NCBI GenBank assembly: GCA_965371805.1
Contig: CBDUZW010000019.1
Coordinates: forward strand, 1 to 64,000
Length of the DNA: 64,000 bases
Reading direction: 5' to 3'
Source: JAOZTV01 sp965371805
GTDB lineage: Bacteria; Acidobacteriota; Aminicenantia; UBA2199
Positions 63,277 to 64,000 of the stretch are shown piece after piece. The translations under genes were made by a program, and so were the position numbers. The notes under the pieces were generated by a model. The model was not told where the DNA came from. It ran no database searches and saw nothing but the letters and a program-made list of their open reading frames with translations. How positions within the stretch are numbered: the stretch's first letter is position 1; each line of letters opens with the position of its first letter.

Positions 63277-64000
63277 TCAGAATTCAAACATATTGCCGGA
63301 CTTTTTGCCTGGCTCCAAAAGGACATATGGAGAACCAACATTTATCCTGTTATAGAAAAATCTAATCTCCTTTGATACTTTGAGAATATTGAGAAAAAAG
63401 GATTCTATAGTGGTCTTTATATAAATATGAATGGGCTTCTGATTATCAATATCTTCATTATTGAACTCATAGCCATAGGCAGAGAAAGTGTAAATTCCAT
63501 TTTGTACCCTTCTTAATTTTATTAGGGAGATCAGGATGCCGCTTCCTGCATCTGAGTGGAGTTTTGAGAAAGGAAATGTGGAGGGTTTAATAAATAGATT
63601 TGTAAATTTTATTGCAGGAAATATGGATCTTTGCGTTCTGAACCCATTGCCTGTAGAATCCTTATTGTTTTCAAAACCGCTCCGGATGTCTGAGATTGTG
63701 TCTTTTATAAATCCCTTTTGAATGATAAAGTTTTCTGAAGATTGAACACCTTCATCATCGAAGGGAACTGAGTTGCTCTCTTCATCTAATAAGGGGTTGT
63801 CAACAATTGACAGGGCCTGGGGAAAACTGAGGTTTTTCATTTTTTTTTCGGATGTCAGTTTAAAATATTCAGAAAACTCCCTGAGTATTGAGGAGGATGC
63901 CTCAGGTGACAGAATAAAATGTCGTATATTTGTTGAAATTCTCTTATTCTCGGTTAATGAGTTCAGAAGGTTGTATGCTCTGGATACAATCCTTTCCGGA
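63277..64000 (-). CDS. TldD/PmbA-family metalloprotease, truncated by window end
   Basis: The frame is open from its stop at 63277-63279 to the window edge, giving 240 C-terminal residues. The TldD/PmbA signature is IVDNPLLDEESNSVPFDDEGVQS, followed by IIQKGFIKDTISDIRSGFEN and STGNGFRTQ. These proteins form heterodimers that process peptides, including microcins and antitoxins. The zinc-ligand part lies outside the window, so TldD cannot be separated from PmbA with certainty. Confidence 0.85.
   Translation of the reverse strand, partial: PERIVSRAYNLLNSLTENKRISTNIRHFILSPEASSSILREFSEYFKLTSEKKMKNLSFPQALSIVDNPLLDEESNSVPFDDEGVQSSENFIIQKGFIKDTISDIRSGFENNKDSTGNGFRTQRSIFPAIKFTNLFIKPSTFPFSKLHSDAGSGILISLIKLRRVQNGIYTFSAYGYEFNNEDIDNQKPIHIYIKTTIESFFLNILKVSKEIRFFYNRINVGSPYVLLEPGKKSGNMFEF

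Noticed and set aside
1..64000. CRISPR arrays, rRNA, tRNA, riboswitches or prophage structural genes
   Set aside because: No regularly spaced repeats beyond the short heptamer arrays, no cloverleaf with T-arm consensus, no rRNA core sequence and no capsid/tail/terminase genes were recognised by eye. A covariance-model search would be decisive.

Overview
The window is AT-rich bacterial chromosome from a Gram-negative, flagellated, chemotactic organism. The evidence for this is an outer-membrane TonB receptor, periplasmic HtrA and amidase, signal peptides on many proteins, a FliK homologue, an MCP and CheW. Purine-rich Shine-Dalgarno sites (AAGGAGG type) precede most starts. The phylum cannot be fixed from the sequence; long operons of S55 peptidase, beta-propellers, FHA-GGDEF and HEAT-kinase genes recall Acidobacteriota/Aminicenantes-like or deltaproteobacterial lineages, but that is a guess. 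No rRNA, tRNA or CRISPR array was seen.

Region by region. (1) 0-8 kb is an accessory stretch: bacteriohemerythrin and a WYL regulator, then truncated or frameshifted small genes, a duplicated 99-aa gene family, a zinc-ribbon membrane protein, RhuM, and a repeated upstream motif (CCAGGATAGTATAGT). (2) 8-21 kb is mostly ordinary, mainly on the minus strand: mnmA, a YIP1 protein, a methyltransferase, an exported tricorn-like protease, FliK, a cassette of two paralogous secreted propellers around a membrane-bound LuxR protein, a GGQ peptidyl-tRNA hydrolase-like protein, and leuCD-type dehydratase genes. (3) 21.5-32.8 kb looks like an acquired island. It is bounded by an exact 15-bp direct repeat (21524-21538 and 32758-32772), has an hsdR scar at its left edge and cheB and IS4-transposase scars at its right, and carries markedly GC-richer genes: a broken PhnD-type sensor kinase, a TonB receptor, a YfiR-domain hybrid kinase and a double-receiver hybrid kinase. 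(4) 33-36 kb holds an MCP, cheW and a truncated HTH/ImmA-type protein.

(5) 37-45 kb is a minus-strand block: MeaB-type GTPase, a ThiF-like enzyme without the usual zinc cysteines, an ABC-2 exporter pair, a LecA-like secreted protein, HtrA and a cell-wall amidase. (6) 44.9-57.2 kb is a 13-gene plus-strand array with tiny gaps or overlaps: receiver, S55 peptidase, secreted propeller, sucC, sucD, two unknowns, FHA-GGDEF, Ser/Thr kinase with HEAT repeats, a pilin-like protein, an AI-2E family permease, rsmD and a GspG-like secreted protein; a Spy-like gene with a clear terminator follows. (7) 57.9-64 kb is a minus-strand block: moaC, an unknown protein, rodZ (apparently leaderless), a TrmH methyltransferase, metG and a TldD/PmbA gene cut by the window end.

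Functional themes are phosphosignalling (three hybrid kinases, a Ser/Thr kinase translationally coupled to an FHA-diguanylate cyclase), cell-envelope proteolysis and stress (tricorn-like, HtrA, S55, Spy-like), and core metabolism (sucCD, leuCD, MeaB). The best candidates for undescribed biology are the TonB-receptor/periplasmic-sensor kinase island, the propeller/membrane-LuxR cassette, the kinase-FHA-GGDEF pair inside the sucCD operon, and the GspG-like domain shared by two otherwise unrelated proteins.
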